From positions 109,959,318 to 110,023,317 of the forward strand of contig CM058239.1 of the NCBI GenBank assembly GCA_030180135.1: DNA of 64,000 nucleotides. The letters are read 5' to 3'. The DNA is from Orychophragmus violaceus (Eukaryota > Streptophyta > Magnoliopsida > Brassicales > Brassicaceae). Positions 22,700 through 33,299 of this stretch are shown one piece after another (position 1 is the first letter of the stretch; every line of letters begins with the position of its first letter). Made by a program: the position numbers and the translations under genes. The notes beneath the pieces were generated by a model. It was not told the origin of the DNA. It did no database searches and was given only the letters and a program-made list of their open reading frames with translations.

Positions 22700-25270
22700 A
22701 TGGCTCAAAGATATACAGACGGAGCGAGTACGAGTGCATCGGTGGGTTCGTTTGGTCCGCACCCACTGTCTGTTTTAACCGCGAAACACATTCAGCAGTT
22801 GCGGGCGAAGTGTCGGATTCCGCCGGAAGTGGAGATAGTGATCCCATCACCGGCGGTGACGCCGGAGACTGTCGTGGAGGGCTATTGCTGCGCCTCTTAT
22901 ACATATTTCGACAAATGCGGACTCTTCTTTCCAATCCCCCGCCTTATTTCTTGGGTTTTGGCCCAACTTCAGCTGGCGTTTCATCAGATGACGCCGAATT
23001 TCGTCTGGTACATCATCGGACTTGCAGTAAGAGCCGTCGAAGAAGGCATCGACTTTAGGGCCGAGGAGCTGATGAGGGTTTGTTCGGTGAAACACAATAC
23101 CCGTTTCTCAGGAACCTACTACCTTTCTCCCCGCCACAGAAAGATTTTCGACGAGATTCCGGCGAGAGATGTGTGGAAGGACCGGTATTTCTTCTTCCGG
23201 ATAAACCATCATTTGGTTGAAGATTTCGACTATTCGGTTATTCCGTCGAGATGGGAAACCGGCGTTGGTTAGCCCCCGGGGTTCACTAGTTTTCTGATTG
23301 TCTCAAAGTTTGGTATCGAAGTGGAACTGCTACTAACATCTTTTTATTTTGCTTTGTAGATGCTCCTGAATCGCTATCTTTGAACCCGATCACATCGAGT
23401 TTGATAGCTCGTCTCCGGAGAGGAGACATCCGTTGGTCTAGCTTTACAGACCAGCGAATTCGAGCTGCCTTAGGTCCTACAGCCCGACGACCTCCTTCGA
23501 ACCAACCTCGACTTTCGCAAGACGAATCGTGCCCCCCTCGTCAGCCCGCTTCAGCCCGAGTAGTTCAGGCTCCGCTTTGCATTAGGAGCGGACTTGAGAA
23601 AGTAAGCATTTTGGTTGGTTTGTGTAGAGGTTTTCTTGCTATATATGCCCTTTTATTTTATCGAACTGACTTGAGCTCGTTTTGTCCGCAGATCGACCCG
23701 TCTCGGACGACAGCTCTACCGCCAGCACCCCTCCCTACGAAAAGATGTCGCAAAGAGAGAGCAGCCGCCGGAACAGGAAGGATCCCATCGACTTGGCGAA
23801 GAAAATGAAGGCTGGCGACTTGAGCAACGCCATTCTCTTTGCAATGGGCGAAGCTCCTCCTCCTCCCCCTTCGATCCCTCCTCCTCACCCCATCCAAGTC
23901 TCTCTTCCTCCGGCTACAGGATCCGGAGAAGCGACCATGGAGGCGGAGAACCTACCTCCCTCTTCGACCGGGCTGTAGACAGCTCTGGTCCCGTCCGGAG
24001 AGCTTGCTTTACGCGACTCTCGATCGAACGGCTCGAGGGGTTCGAATGGCCGAAGTCGGGGTGGTTCTCTCCCTCCTGCAGCTAAGCGTCAAAGGACCGA
24101 CGCAGAAGTGAGCTCGAGGAGATCGAGCCAGAATGTCGAGGCGAGGCCTGCCTCTTCCGGGTCCAACGGATCTTTTAACTGGCGCTTCAGGTACCAGAAG
24201 GAGTGTCCAATTGCGGATGACCCAAAACGTGTGGCCTACTTGCTAAGGCATTTTAAGCCTGCAGGCGTTCAGCTCCCGGCTATCGGGGACATGGCCCTCG
24301 GTGATTCTTATACCGAGATGATGGCGGCCATCGGGAAGGTAATTATTTCTTTCCCCTCTCTTTTTTAATTTGTTTTAATGCTTCGCTATCAGCTTAACAT
24401 TCACATATATATTTTTATGTGTAGTCCTTGGAGGCTACGAACAGGTTCGTGGCTAGATCTGAACGCGAATTGCGCGAAGTGCCTCAGTCAAGCGAGCTTG
24501 AGTTCGTCAAGAATACGGTGGGTGACCTGAACGCGCAGATTCCGAAGGCCCTAGCTCGGGAGGAGGAGCTGAAGAAAAATCTGGTAGGGTTCGAAGGAGT
24601 GGAGGCCCGACTGATGATCCTCGAAAATCAGGAGGAGGATCTCACTCAGAAGCTGAATGTGGCCATAAATTGAACTCTGGCCACGGAGGAAGCGAGCCGA
24701 GTTGCGGAGGAGGTGAGTCGAGCTGCGGCTACGCGGGCTGCACAATGCCAGGCTGACATGGAAAAGGTCCTCGCCGATCGAGAGCTCGACATTAAGGTTG
24801 CGGCTCACGAGGCAAAGAAGGGGCTAAATGGCCATTACCTCGAGATTCTCGCGGGGATCAAGGTGAAGGAGGGCCAAAGGAAGGTTGCCACGAGCGCTGA
24901 GACAAGGCTTCAGGAGGCTTTGGCCAACATCGCGCTCATTGCTGAGTTTGCTTTCGAGGAGTTGGACCTGACCAAGGAAGTGTTGGACTTGGCTGAGAAG
25001 AAGCGATTGGCCATGCAGGAGATGAATTCCGCCGCAGTGTCGGACTTCAGCATCAGCAAGCTCAACTTGCCGGCGATGTCAGATTACTCGGTGATCTTGG
25101 CGCGCCCTCTGAGCCAAGCAGCTCCTTGCCTCGATCAGTATGGGTCGAACCTCCCGACCAGGGTTAGCTCGAGAATTAGCGACGAGGTTGAGGGTCAGCT
25201 CGAGGGAGGGGCGACAGGCAACCAGGCAGGGGATCAAGATGAGGCTTCTTCTCCTTCAAAGCAATTCTAA
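22700..25270 (+). pseudogene. Antisense extra ORF, 'putative gypsy type transposon' family (PF04195-like)
   Basis: Runs opposite to the host element. ATG 22700 (MAQRYTDGASTSASVG) opens exon 1 with the family core (FDKCGLFFPIPRLI near residues 75-90, FSGTYYLSPRHR, VWKDRYFFFRIN). Introns are predicted at 23268-23359 (GTTAGC...TTGTAG, phase 1, restoring DAPESLSLNP), 23602-23691 (GTAAGC...CCGCAG) and 24339-24424 (GTAATT...TGTGTAG). The C-terminal half is coiled-coil-like, rich in Glu, Lys and Ala (24428-25270). Frame breaks occur near 23690 and after 23976, and a stop at 24671-24673, so it is disabled. Extra ORFs of this family in antisense are known in Tat retrotransposons; their role is unknown. 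Confidence 0.75.
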
Positions 25271-25279
25271 GTTTTTTTT

Positions 25280-25760
25280 GTTGTTTCCTGAAGGGCTTTT
25301 GCGAATTCGAGGACGTTAAGTCCTTTTTTAATGAAATGCTTTCAATTTTCATGCCTTAGCATATAATTGATTTTTTTAATGCATTAGCATAGAATTAGCT
25401 GTCATGACAGCTCGAACCTCTGAAGAGGGGTCGAATGAATAACTTGGCTTGAATTTCCTTAGGGAGTTCTTCTACGACTTCTAAATTGATCGCATCCGAG
25501 CTCGAGGTAATGCTCAGAAATTGCTCGAGGTATAGCTTGGCGTTGAATTGAAATGAAAATTTATAAGTATATGATGAATCGAAGTAGACTTACACAGATT
25601 CGTTTTTGGGTATCATCGGAGGTCGCTTTGCATGAGAAAACTGTCTGTTTTATCTACTTCGATGTAGATTTGACCTCGTTGCTTTGCTTAAGGGAAGGGG
25701 TAGCCCCCCCCCCCCCAATTCTTCTAATCTGTATAAGGTTGGAAGAATTTTAAGTTTAGA
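25280..25760. other. Non-coding segment with a C-run
   Basis: Downstream of the antisense ORF, no gene is seen. A run of 14 C (near 25705-25718) stands out. Confidence 0.6.
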
Positions 25761-25764
25761 AGGA

Positions 25765-26065
25765 CCATTTCAGGTCGTTCTGGTTTGAAGAGATCATTTC
25801 AGGTCGCTTACTTTGGGACGATCATTTCAGTTCGTTCGATTTTGAAGAGACCATTTCAGGTCGCTTATTTTGGGACGATCATTTCAGTTCGTTCGATTTT
25901 GAAGGGACCATTTCAGGTCGCTTAGATTTGAAGAGATCATTTCATATCACTTGTATTAGAAGGGACCATTTCAGATCGCTTAGAAGAGATAATTTCATAT
26001 CACTTGTGTTAGAAGGGACCATTTCAGGTCACTTAGAAGAGATAATTTCATATCACTTGATTATG
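25765..26065. repeat. Tandem repeat GACCATTTCAGGTCGCTT
   Basis: About nine imperfect units of 30-35 bp with core GACCATTTCAGGTCGCTT or GATCATTTCAGTTCGTTC, alternating with GATTTTGAAGG or TTTGGGAC. The last units change to CATATCACTTG. Tandem repeats between pol and an LTR are common in Tat elements. Confidence 0.88.
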
Positions 26066-26293
26066 GTAAAGTATAACGGCGAAGTATATAACAACTTTTA
26101 CTTTTACAAAGGAAATAGATATCGATTGAGAGACTTATTTTGATTTCACAAAGATAAGCTAGTTCGACTCCGCTCAAGGTCGCTGAACACGGTAAGAGTT
26201 TTATCTTGGGGGGCAGCTGCGCTCAAGATCGAGTTGCCTACGTACCTTTGAAGGGTATCAAGCCATTTCGTAGTTTGATTATGGGGTGTACTC

Positions 26294-26560
26294 TTAGTGA
26301 AAGTACTTTTGGAGGTTGATGATATTCCAGGGTCTTAGTTCGGGTTTCTGGGTTTCCACCGACTTGAGTCGGTAGACCCCGTCCTTCACAATATCGGTGA
26401 CCTGGTAAGGACATTCCCACTTCGCTCCTAACTTTCCACCGTGTTCTTCCTTCTCATGGTCAGACACTTTCCGTAATACGAGCTCTCCTATTTGAAACCT
26501 TCGGGTTTTAATCCTGGAATTATAGTAGCGAGCTGCGGAAAAACTATAGATAGTCCCCAC
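26294..26560 (-). pseudogene. Integrase C-terminal fragment of Ty3/gypsy Pol
   Basis: Reads AARYYNSRIKTRRFQIGELV, then KLGAKWECPYQVTDIVKDGV and RPWNIINLQKYFH, the tail of plant gypsy integrase (GPY/F-like region; here ECPYQV with Cys in place of the usual Gly). It is the only Pol part left and lies against the primer site, so some 4 kb of gag-pol was lost between them. Usually this tail is near the 3' end of Pol. Confidence 0.85.
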
Positions 26561-26573
26561 AGTCGGCGCCAAA
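26549..26573 (-). other. Primer-binding site of the Tat element
   Basis: On the - strand, TTTGGCGCCGACTGTGGGGA begins at the LTR edge. The first half (TGGCGCC) fits the 3' end of tRNA-Asp, the usual primer for Athila and Tat elements; the second half is diverged. Confidence 0.7.
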
Positions 26574-27110
26574 TGTGAGATCAGAGATTCACACCAAGGA
26601 TTTGTAATCGTGGATTTGGAATTTTTATATAAAGGATGATATAGAATTCCTAGGAATCAAAGACTTTATTGAGGTTTAACGTCGAGATAGAACAAACACA
26701 GTCGATTAGAGAGTACAAAGTATGAGAATCGAGCTATCTAGTCGAAGTGTTCTTGATTAGGGTTGGAATGTCTTGAATGGATCTCCACTTCTTCTTTAAA
26801 TAGTCCTCGACTTTGATCTCCTTGTTCCGATCTTTCGGCTTCGCCATGATAACGATCTCCGAGATTCGCAGGAATCGGCTTAACTGACGAAGACCAGGTC
26901 GTTCTTCCTATTCATCCTCTTCTATCGAGCTCGAGCTCGATCGCCTCTCTTTTCGATGTTATTTGGGCCTTGGTCAAATCATGGTCGCATGGGCCCTGAA
27001 TCTGTGACAGTCAAGCTCGTTTCCTTGATTGCGGATCAGGCTCATAATTATGGGCCTTTGTTTTGTTTGTTAACGGGCCGGATTTCCTAGAGGGAAATCC
27101 AGCACCAACA
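26574..27110 (-). repeat. Tat element LTR, right copy (5' LTR in element sense)
   Basis: 537 bp, TGTGAG...ACCAACA on the + strand, followed by the target duplication ATGAC. In element orientation it starts TGTTGGTGC and ends CTCACA. Confidence 0.92.
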
Positions 27111-27115
27111 ATGAC

Positions 27116-28720
27116 CAACTTTGAATTACTTTATCTATTTTTTTTAAATAGAAATTACGCATTTAAATTTTATGGTTCATTCGTACTTGAAATATTGATT
27201 TTTGTTATATATGATTGATTTTATTTTCTCAAAACATTTCTCGTTTAGACCATACTTATAAAAAATATTATTGGTTTAGTTAGTAGGTTCATTATTATTT
27301 TTTTTTAATGTGAAATATTTTTACCTTCCAACTCCTACTTTCCTATATATTTTCTAGTTTTATATATTTAAATGTATAATTGTTTTCTAAGATGTTTTTC
27401 TATCGTAATTTTGTTGTCATTTTTAAAATTTTAGTTTTATTTGCATAATAAATTTCAAATATTTACTTTAAAAAAAATTAAAACGTATAATTGGTATTTT
27501 AAAACTTCTATTTATAAGGTAAATGTTACTTTATTTAGATAGTATTTAAGTTTATTGTTTTGGTATGTATATATTTTTAGGATAAATAATTTTGAATTTG
27601 AATAAAATCTATACTAATAAAATAGCTTAGAAAACAAAATCCATTTAAACTTATCCCAAGAAATACCACGTCAGCCAACTATAATATACATCAAAATATT
27701 TTTCACTCGGTAATAACAAAATAACTAGATTTTTCTTTACAAAATTTAATTTTTAAAAAATAATTTTGATTTTTTAGTTATTAAATATAATTTTGTTTGT
27801 AATTTTTTAATCCGTGTTATAAAGCGTTACTTAATGATTTTGATTTTTTATAAATGAAATATGTTATTATTTGAGAAGAGTTTCATAAAGATAAAAAAAT
27901 TAAAATAATGATTTCACATTATAAATCATAACTCATATTCTAACGCAAAATCGTGGTTTTAAACATAATTTTATAACATCTTCAAAGAAAACGGTTGTAA
28001 TGTAATATAAATTTACTCTCTATTACATATATCTATAATATTTTGTAGAAAGTTTTTTTGTATGTGAAATTTATTATGTTTTTTAATATTTTAATAAATA
28101 AATATTTATGAAAGTAGCAACATTATAATTTGCTTATATTTTCATTTATTTTAATTTTATTTTAATGGTTATATAATTGAAATGGTTAATTCGGCTTTAT
28201 AACCCATTTTCCTATGAGTAAAATTTGTTTTTAATAATAAACAATTAAAATTTACTAATATATTGTTGACAATAAAAAAACTAATTTATTTTTCAACATG
28301 TTTTGTAATCGTAAAAATAATTTACAAATTTTATGAAACAACCTGCTAAAAACTATAATCGTAAAAATATCAACCATAATTTGATTTATTATATATTTGA
28401 ATAATATAAATATTGGTTAATTTTTATTTTTATCATGTTAAAGTATATTTTTATATTTAAACTCATGCAAAAAAATTTAACTCTTTAAGTATCAGAATTG
28501 ACTAATATATCAATTGAAATTGGTTAATACATCATAACCCGCATTCTAACGTAAAATCATGATTTTAGAGAAAATTTTATAATATCTTTTAAGAAAACAA
28601 CAGTTCTCTATTAAACATATCTATATTATTTTTGTAAAAAAACATTTGTTTATATGAGAAATTTATTATGTGTTTTAATATTTGAATAATTAAATATTTA
28701 CGAAAGTAGCAACATATAAA
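27116..28720. other. AT-rich DNA, possible Helitron-like copy
   Basis: No coding frame. TCTATACTAATAAAATAGC at 27608-27626, preceded by A, resembles the 5' end of Brassicaceae Helitrons (TC start, host A). A 200-bp segment at 27915-28130 recurs at 28528-28715 in the same orientation with many substitutions (shared GAAAGTAGCAACAT, AAATTTATTATGT, ATTCTAACG). No CTRR end with a hairpin could be found, so the assignment is weak. Confidence 0.35.
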
Positions 28721-28721
28721 G

Positions 28722-28812
28722 GCGCTTAAGTTTCTTCTGTCGAGTTAACCCGTTTTATTGTAGGTCTAATAAAAATATTTTCCATATCTTCCGACAGAAG
28801 AAACTTAAGCGA
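28722..28812. repeat. Inverted repeat, 20-bp perfect arms
   Basis: CGCTTAAGTTTCTTCTGTCG (near 28724-28743) and its exact inverse CGACAGAAGAAACTTAAGCG (near 28793-28812) are separated by about 50 bp. It could be the closely spaced ends of a small deleted transposon. No gene lies inside. Confidence 0.8.
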
Positions 28813-29150
28813 CTCTTCAACACTCTTTTTCATAAATTCCTTGACGAAAATCTGCAGCTCCATATCGACGATGAAAAATCTGATCCTATGGCCAAATCGT
28901 CACTCGCCCAAGCAATGGTAGTCTGTGGATTTCATTTTCTCTCGCTGTAATAAAACTTATATGCAGATTTGATACTTCCATAGAAAATTGATTCAATGTC
29001 TCTGACGCCGTAAGATCTCGCAAATTCTCTATTGCCTTCAACCCGAAAACAGCCTCCGACAGATGCTTGATGTCTCATTGTTTGATTGTCGACATAGACT
29101 CGCTGTTTTTTGATGTGTCAAGTTTTATTTCTTCTAGGGATGGTGTTGTG
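28813..29150. other. Segment of mixed composition, possible gene fragment
   Basis: More balanced in base composition than its surroundings. It has short open stretches on + (FNPKTASDRCLMSHCLIVDI near 29036-29095), but I recognise no protein. It may be captured genic DNA. Confidence 0.3.
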
Positions 29151-29213
29151 CAGCAGTGGCGATGGTCTAAGGAGCAGCAGCGGTGGTCTAAGGAGCAGCA
29201 GCGGTGGTCCATG
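29146..29213. repeat. 21-bp tandem repeat
   Basis: About three copies of a 21-bp unit (TGGTCTAAGGAGCAGCAGCGG). Confidence 0.9.
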
Positions 29214-29324
29214 CGGTTGTCTTCTTTTATCATATTTATGTATTTAGTTTTTGTAAATTAATTTTTATTTAAATTATAATTTATTTATTTTGCAGAATTA
29301 TTATATCAAATTAAATTACTTTTT

Positions 29325-29622
29325 GTAACAAAGGCCCCGAAATATGTCGTGGCTATTTCATAGCTATATCCACAACTTGATTCGTGGCTATTTGTGGCTT
29401 TTGTGGCCACGACTATCTTTTTGTTATTCGTTGCTATATAGCCATGACATACCTCATGGCTATCCGTGGAAGCGTAGCCACGAATTGCCATGTTTGGCCG
29501 CTATCCATGAGGTCATAACCACAAATTTTATTTGTTGGTATCGGTGGCTATGGCCGAAATTACCAAGGACTAAGGCATATAGCCACATATGAATTTATGG
29601 CTATGGAGCAGTTTTCTTGTAG
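29325..29622. mobile_element. Solo end of a CACTA element
   Basis: The segment ends in TTTTCTTGTAGTA, one base off the CACTA terminus TTTTCTTGTAGTG. Upstream it holds about twelve copies of GTGGCTAT or ATAGCCA in both orientations, the pattern of CACTA subterminal repeats. The opposite end is not seen, so this is a truncated remnant. The motif differs from the AACGCTAT of the element at 15508-18514, so it is another family. Confidence 0.7.
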
Positions 29623-29632
29623 TACCGACAGA

Positions 29633-29830
29633 TGTAGAGATTTTCCAGCTCGGGAAAATGAGGTCAGCTTGGAGACGTAGAGACTTACCAGCTCGGGTAA
29701 AGAACTCAACTTGGCGAGCAAGAGTCTTGCCAGCTCGGGAACATGAGTTCAGCTTGGAGAGATAGAAACTTTCCAGCTCGGGGTTAGCTTGGGAAATGAG
29801 GTCAGCTTGGACATGTAAAGACTTACCAGC
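29633..29830. repeat. Tandem repeat CCAGCTCGGGAAAATGAGGTCAGC, left part
   Basis: Four to five units of 40-50 bp with core CCAGCTCGGGAA, then ATGAGGTCAGCTTGGAGA and TAGAGACTTA. The array is interrupted by copia element A and continues at 44587. The inserted element duplicated the CCAGC of one unit. Confidence 0.9.
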
Positions 29831-30513
29831 TGAAGGAATTTCTAGCAGTTCTAATCAGGATTAGCAACCCTAGTCTGAATTACGAGCCTAGGATCTAAGG
29901 TTCATGTAATTGAATCTATCAGATCTGAGGATTACCTGGTTATTAGCAGCGGAAGGTATTTGCAGATAATCGAGATCACGAAGCACCTCAAACGCTGTGC
30001 CTCTACTGGTATCCACACGCACACAAACTGGACAGGAGGGATGCTAGTGCCTATAGAGATCGAATCTCTTCAGAGGTTTCTATTCAAGTTCTGGTGGCTG
30101 TGAATTAGGTTCAAAATCAGTTTAGGTCGACCATATATCTTATATATGTCGACTTAAACCATCACGAAATTAACCAACGATTAAACCGAATTAATCTGAT
30201 TAATCCGCGAGTTGCATCGATCGATGCACTATCTGCATCGATCGACACTGCCCCAGATTATTGATATCGAATGCATATCAAATATGCATTCACTGGATCA
30301 TTACATTAATGATCAACCTCGTCTTTAACGCCCAGTTTGCTTAGGTGTGTGACCCTGTAGGATCATATAACACTAGCAATGAGTTCTAAACTCATTGATC
30401 ATAAGTGGCTTCTAGCAAAGCATTATGACTACCTAGTATTATATGATTGTCTCATCTCGACAATACAACTATCACTTAGAGCAAGTACAATAGATTTCAG
30501 GACATTCCCAACA
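29831..30513 (-). repeat. Copia A LTR, left (3' in element sense)
   Basis: 683 bp. It contains a chain of inverted repeats at 30121-30325: TTTAGGTCGAC...GTCGACTTAAA, the 16-bp palindrome TGCATCGATCGATGCA at 30213-30228, AATGCATATCAAATATGCATT, and GATCATTACATTAATGATC. Confidence 0.95.
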
Positions 30514-33299
30514 ATCTCCCACTTGTACTAGAATCATTTATTCCTTTAATCCCTTGTCGCTATATCTCGATCTAGCATAAGGCAAGAACCGTGTCATCCT
30601 TATTGAGCCAAGATCATGTTCATCGAACTCCGATTTATACTGACAAGACAAACGACTGACAATCACCTCGTTTGAGTGTGGCCACACATTTCTCAGTATC
30701 AAATCTTCGATGGGCCCTGAGATATTTATCTCCTGTTATATAGGAGGGACAAATCCCATCTTGTTCCATCCATGTTTCTTCACACACTTCATGATACGCC
30801 CAATCAATGCATTTATAGTCACCAGTTACGGCTGACGTTTGACAAGGTTAAAGCGGACCAATTCATATGTAAGAAAACATGATAAACTCAGGTCTAAGGA
30901 CTATACTCTATAGTCATAATGAAAACTCTCATGACACTTATATAACTATCCCGTAGAGTTCTCATCAGTGGGTCATGTCCGATTCTGTGTTCTCCAACAC
31001 ATATCTATGTGAATGACTTTAATACTCTTATTAATGACTCCATGAAACTTAGTCATCAGTCATCTCACATACTCGTCTCACGCGGTTGTTAATGTCCCAC
31101 TTTAACAACCTCGACCAGGGACCAACATAATTTATGTCATTTATTATCTATAGGGTTTCATGATCAAGTCACATACTTGATGACCTATAAAATGTCATAA
31201 ATTACTTTGGGACTATTATTTAACAACCATTATTAAATAATACAGATGTCAGATTTCAATAACATAATCAAATTATGTTTATACGAACATCATATCATAA
31301 CTAAAAATTAACAACAATAACTCCCACTAAAATTAAGATCACATCTTAAGACATCTAATGCCTTTAGCAGTAGTCTGACCCTCATTCGCTCTTGCTCAGC
31401 GTGTGCCTAAGGACACTGCGTCTTGCTAAGAGTAATACCAAGAGTCATTTGCACGAAGCCCTTCTTGGAATCCTGCGTACTGGACATGTGCAAGGCCTCA
31501 TCACCATAAGTATCTTGACACAATCCAATTAGCTCATCCAATCTATCTCTATAGATTCTTATTCCAAGAGTGTATACAGTTTCTCCCATAATTTTATCGA
31601 AAAACAACTTTCGAGTCAGGTCTTAACAGACTGAAACGATGGAACTTCTTTTCGAGAAGTAGTATCATACAATACTAGAAATGCAACTGCGCTCCCACTA
31701 GTCCTCTTGTAAACACACGGTTCCTCTTCATTCATGACGAAGTCAAACCTTTTGACTGCTTTATCATAACGAAGATTCCAACTCCGAGATGCTTGCTTCA
31801 ATCCATAAATGGATCGGCGAAGCTTGCATATCTTCCTAACTTCATTAGGATCAATGAAAACTTCAGGTTGTGTCATGTACACATCATTTTTCAGAATTCA
31901 ATTAAGGAAAACTGTTTTCACATCCATCTGCTAGATCTCATAACATTATGAGTGGCGGTCGCTAGGAGAATCCGAATGGACATAAGCATGGTGTCTGGGA
32001 TTAGGTTTCTTCACAGTCAATACCATGAATTTACTTGAAACCTTTTGCCACCAACCTAGCTTTGTACATCTGAATATAACCATCCATGTCAACTTTTTCT
32101 TCTTGAAAATCCATTTACTCACAATGGCTTCTACACCATCGGGTAAATCAACCAAAGTCCACACTTGGTTCTGTGACATGGATCCCATTTCGGATTCAGC
32201 GGCTTTCAGCCATTTTTCGGAGTCAAGGCCCATCATTGCTTCTTCAAAATTCGCAGGCCCGTCACTTTCAATGATCAATAGATCACGGCAATTGGTTACG
32301 AGAAATCTACATTTCTCGGGTTCGTGACGGATCCTTTCGGATCTGCGAGCTTCAGTTTTCTGTAAAAGTCACGCACACATATCTCATATGTATACTTTTA
32401 CCACGACCTAATTAACCAAGATTTAAACCGTAGTTAATTAAGTCATAAACCAAAATCAATATTTTGGTTCGCGATCTGTGTCGATCGATGCAACTTTTGT
32501 GTCGATCGACACTTCTTCAGAAACTCACCATTTGAATGTATATCGAATATACATTCATCAGATCCTTTGCAAACTTCAGGCACCAGAGGTGCAGGTTCTA
32601 CAACTCTTTGTAGATCCAACTGCTGCTCTTCCTTATCAGGTTGAGCAGTCTCCTGTGACTTTCGAATTTCTTCGAGTTGTACTTTTACTCCCACTGTTCT
32701 TCTTGGAAAGAAAGTCTTTCTTAAGAAAACATAGTTCCGAGCAACAAACGATTTGTTCTCGAACTGGTTGTAAAAGTAACATGCCTTGGTTTTGTTAGGA
32801 CAACCAATGAAGTAGCACTTATCAGATTTGGGTGTGAGCTTATCAGAGATTAAACGTTTTTATATAAGCCTCACAACCCCAAATCTTCACGATATACAAA
32901 TCAGGAATATTTACAGTCCACATCTCATGTGGTGTCTCTGTAACTGATTTTGATGGAAACTTACTTAGTGTAAACACAGACTTTTCTAGAGCATATTCTT
33001 AGAAGGATATTGGAAGATCTAAGTGACTCATCATTGATTGAACCATATCTAATAAAGTCTGATTCAGGAGGAGTGAATTGTGAAACTCTTTCACAATCTC
33101 TCAAATGATCACTAAATTCTTGACTTAAGTATTCATCTCCATGATCTCATCGTAGAGCTCTAATACTTTTGCCAAATTGATTTTGTACTTCATTCTGGAA
33201 CTCTTTGAACTTTTCAAAAGATTCTGACTTATGTCTTATTAATAAGACTTAACCTTACCTACTGAAAATATCAGTAAGGTAATGAAGTACTGAAAGTTT
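30514..33299 (-). pseudogene. Copia A: RT remnant and 3' untranslated part
   Basis: The stretch 30514-31360 corresponds to the 3' non-coding part of element B (shared GGAGGGACAAATCCCATCTTG). RT fragments follow: 31407-31607 (RIYRDRLDELIGLCQD), 31616-31882 (KICKLRRSIYGLKQASRSWN) and 31946-32278 (SEKWLKAAESEMGSMSQNQV). In the second piece the reading goes AFLVLYDTTSRK where B has FLILYVDDILLL, so the catalytic YVDD is gone. RNase H is deleted between about 31375 and 31400. The segment 32700-33299 matches the integrase end. A 218-bp foreign insert lies at 32356-32573. Confidence 0.88.
32356..32573. repeat. 218-bp hairpin-chain insert within copia A pol
   Basis: Absent from the matching place in element B (near 36455-36465). 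It is flanked by near-identical octamers AGCTTCAG (32348-32355) and AACTTCAG (32572-32579), while B has a single AACTTCAG. Inside are successive inverted repeats: GTAAAAGT...ACTTTTAC, AATTAAC...GTTAATT, ACCAAAAT...ATTTTGGT, a paired CGATCG module at 32471-32513, and AATGTATATCGAATATACATT. Order and partial sequence resemble 30121-30325 of the copia A LTR, at an estimated 60 percent. Confidence 0.75.

Larger units (their letters stand above)
21485..27110 (-). mobile_element. Tat-type Ty3/gypsy element, internally deleted
   Basis: Two direct LTRs (21485-22039 and 26574-27110) flanked by the 5-bp duplication ATGAC (21480-21484, 27111-27115). Orientation is -: next to the right LTR the - strand reads TTTGGCGCCGACTGTGGGGA, a primer site of the type seen in plant gypsy elements, and next to the left LTR a purine tract GGTTGGGGGACTA. 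Only the C-terminal part of integrase remains of Pol, directly after the primer site, so gag, protease, RT and RNase H are gone. A long extra ORF in the opposite sense fills 22700-25270, the arrangement known for some Tat elements. The LTRs differ at roughly 5 percent by eye. Confidence 0.88.

Noticed and set aside
27608..28770. Confident Helitron call
   Set aside because: Only a 5'-like end was found; the needed 3' hairpin and CTRR end were not seen.
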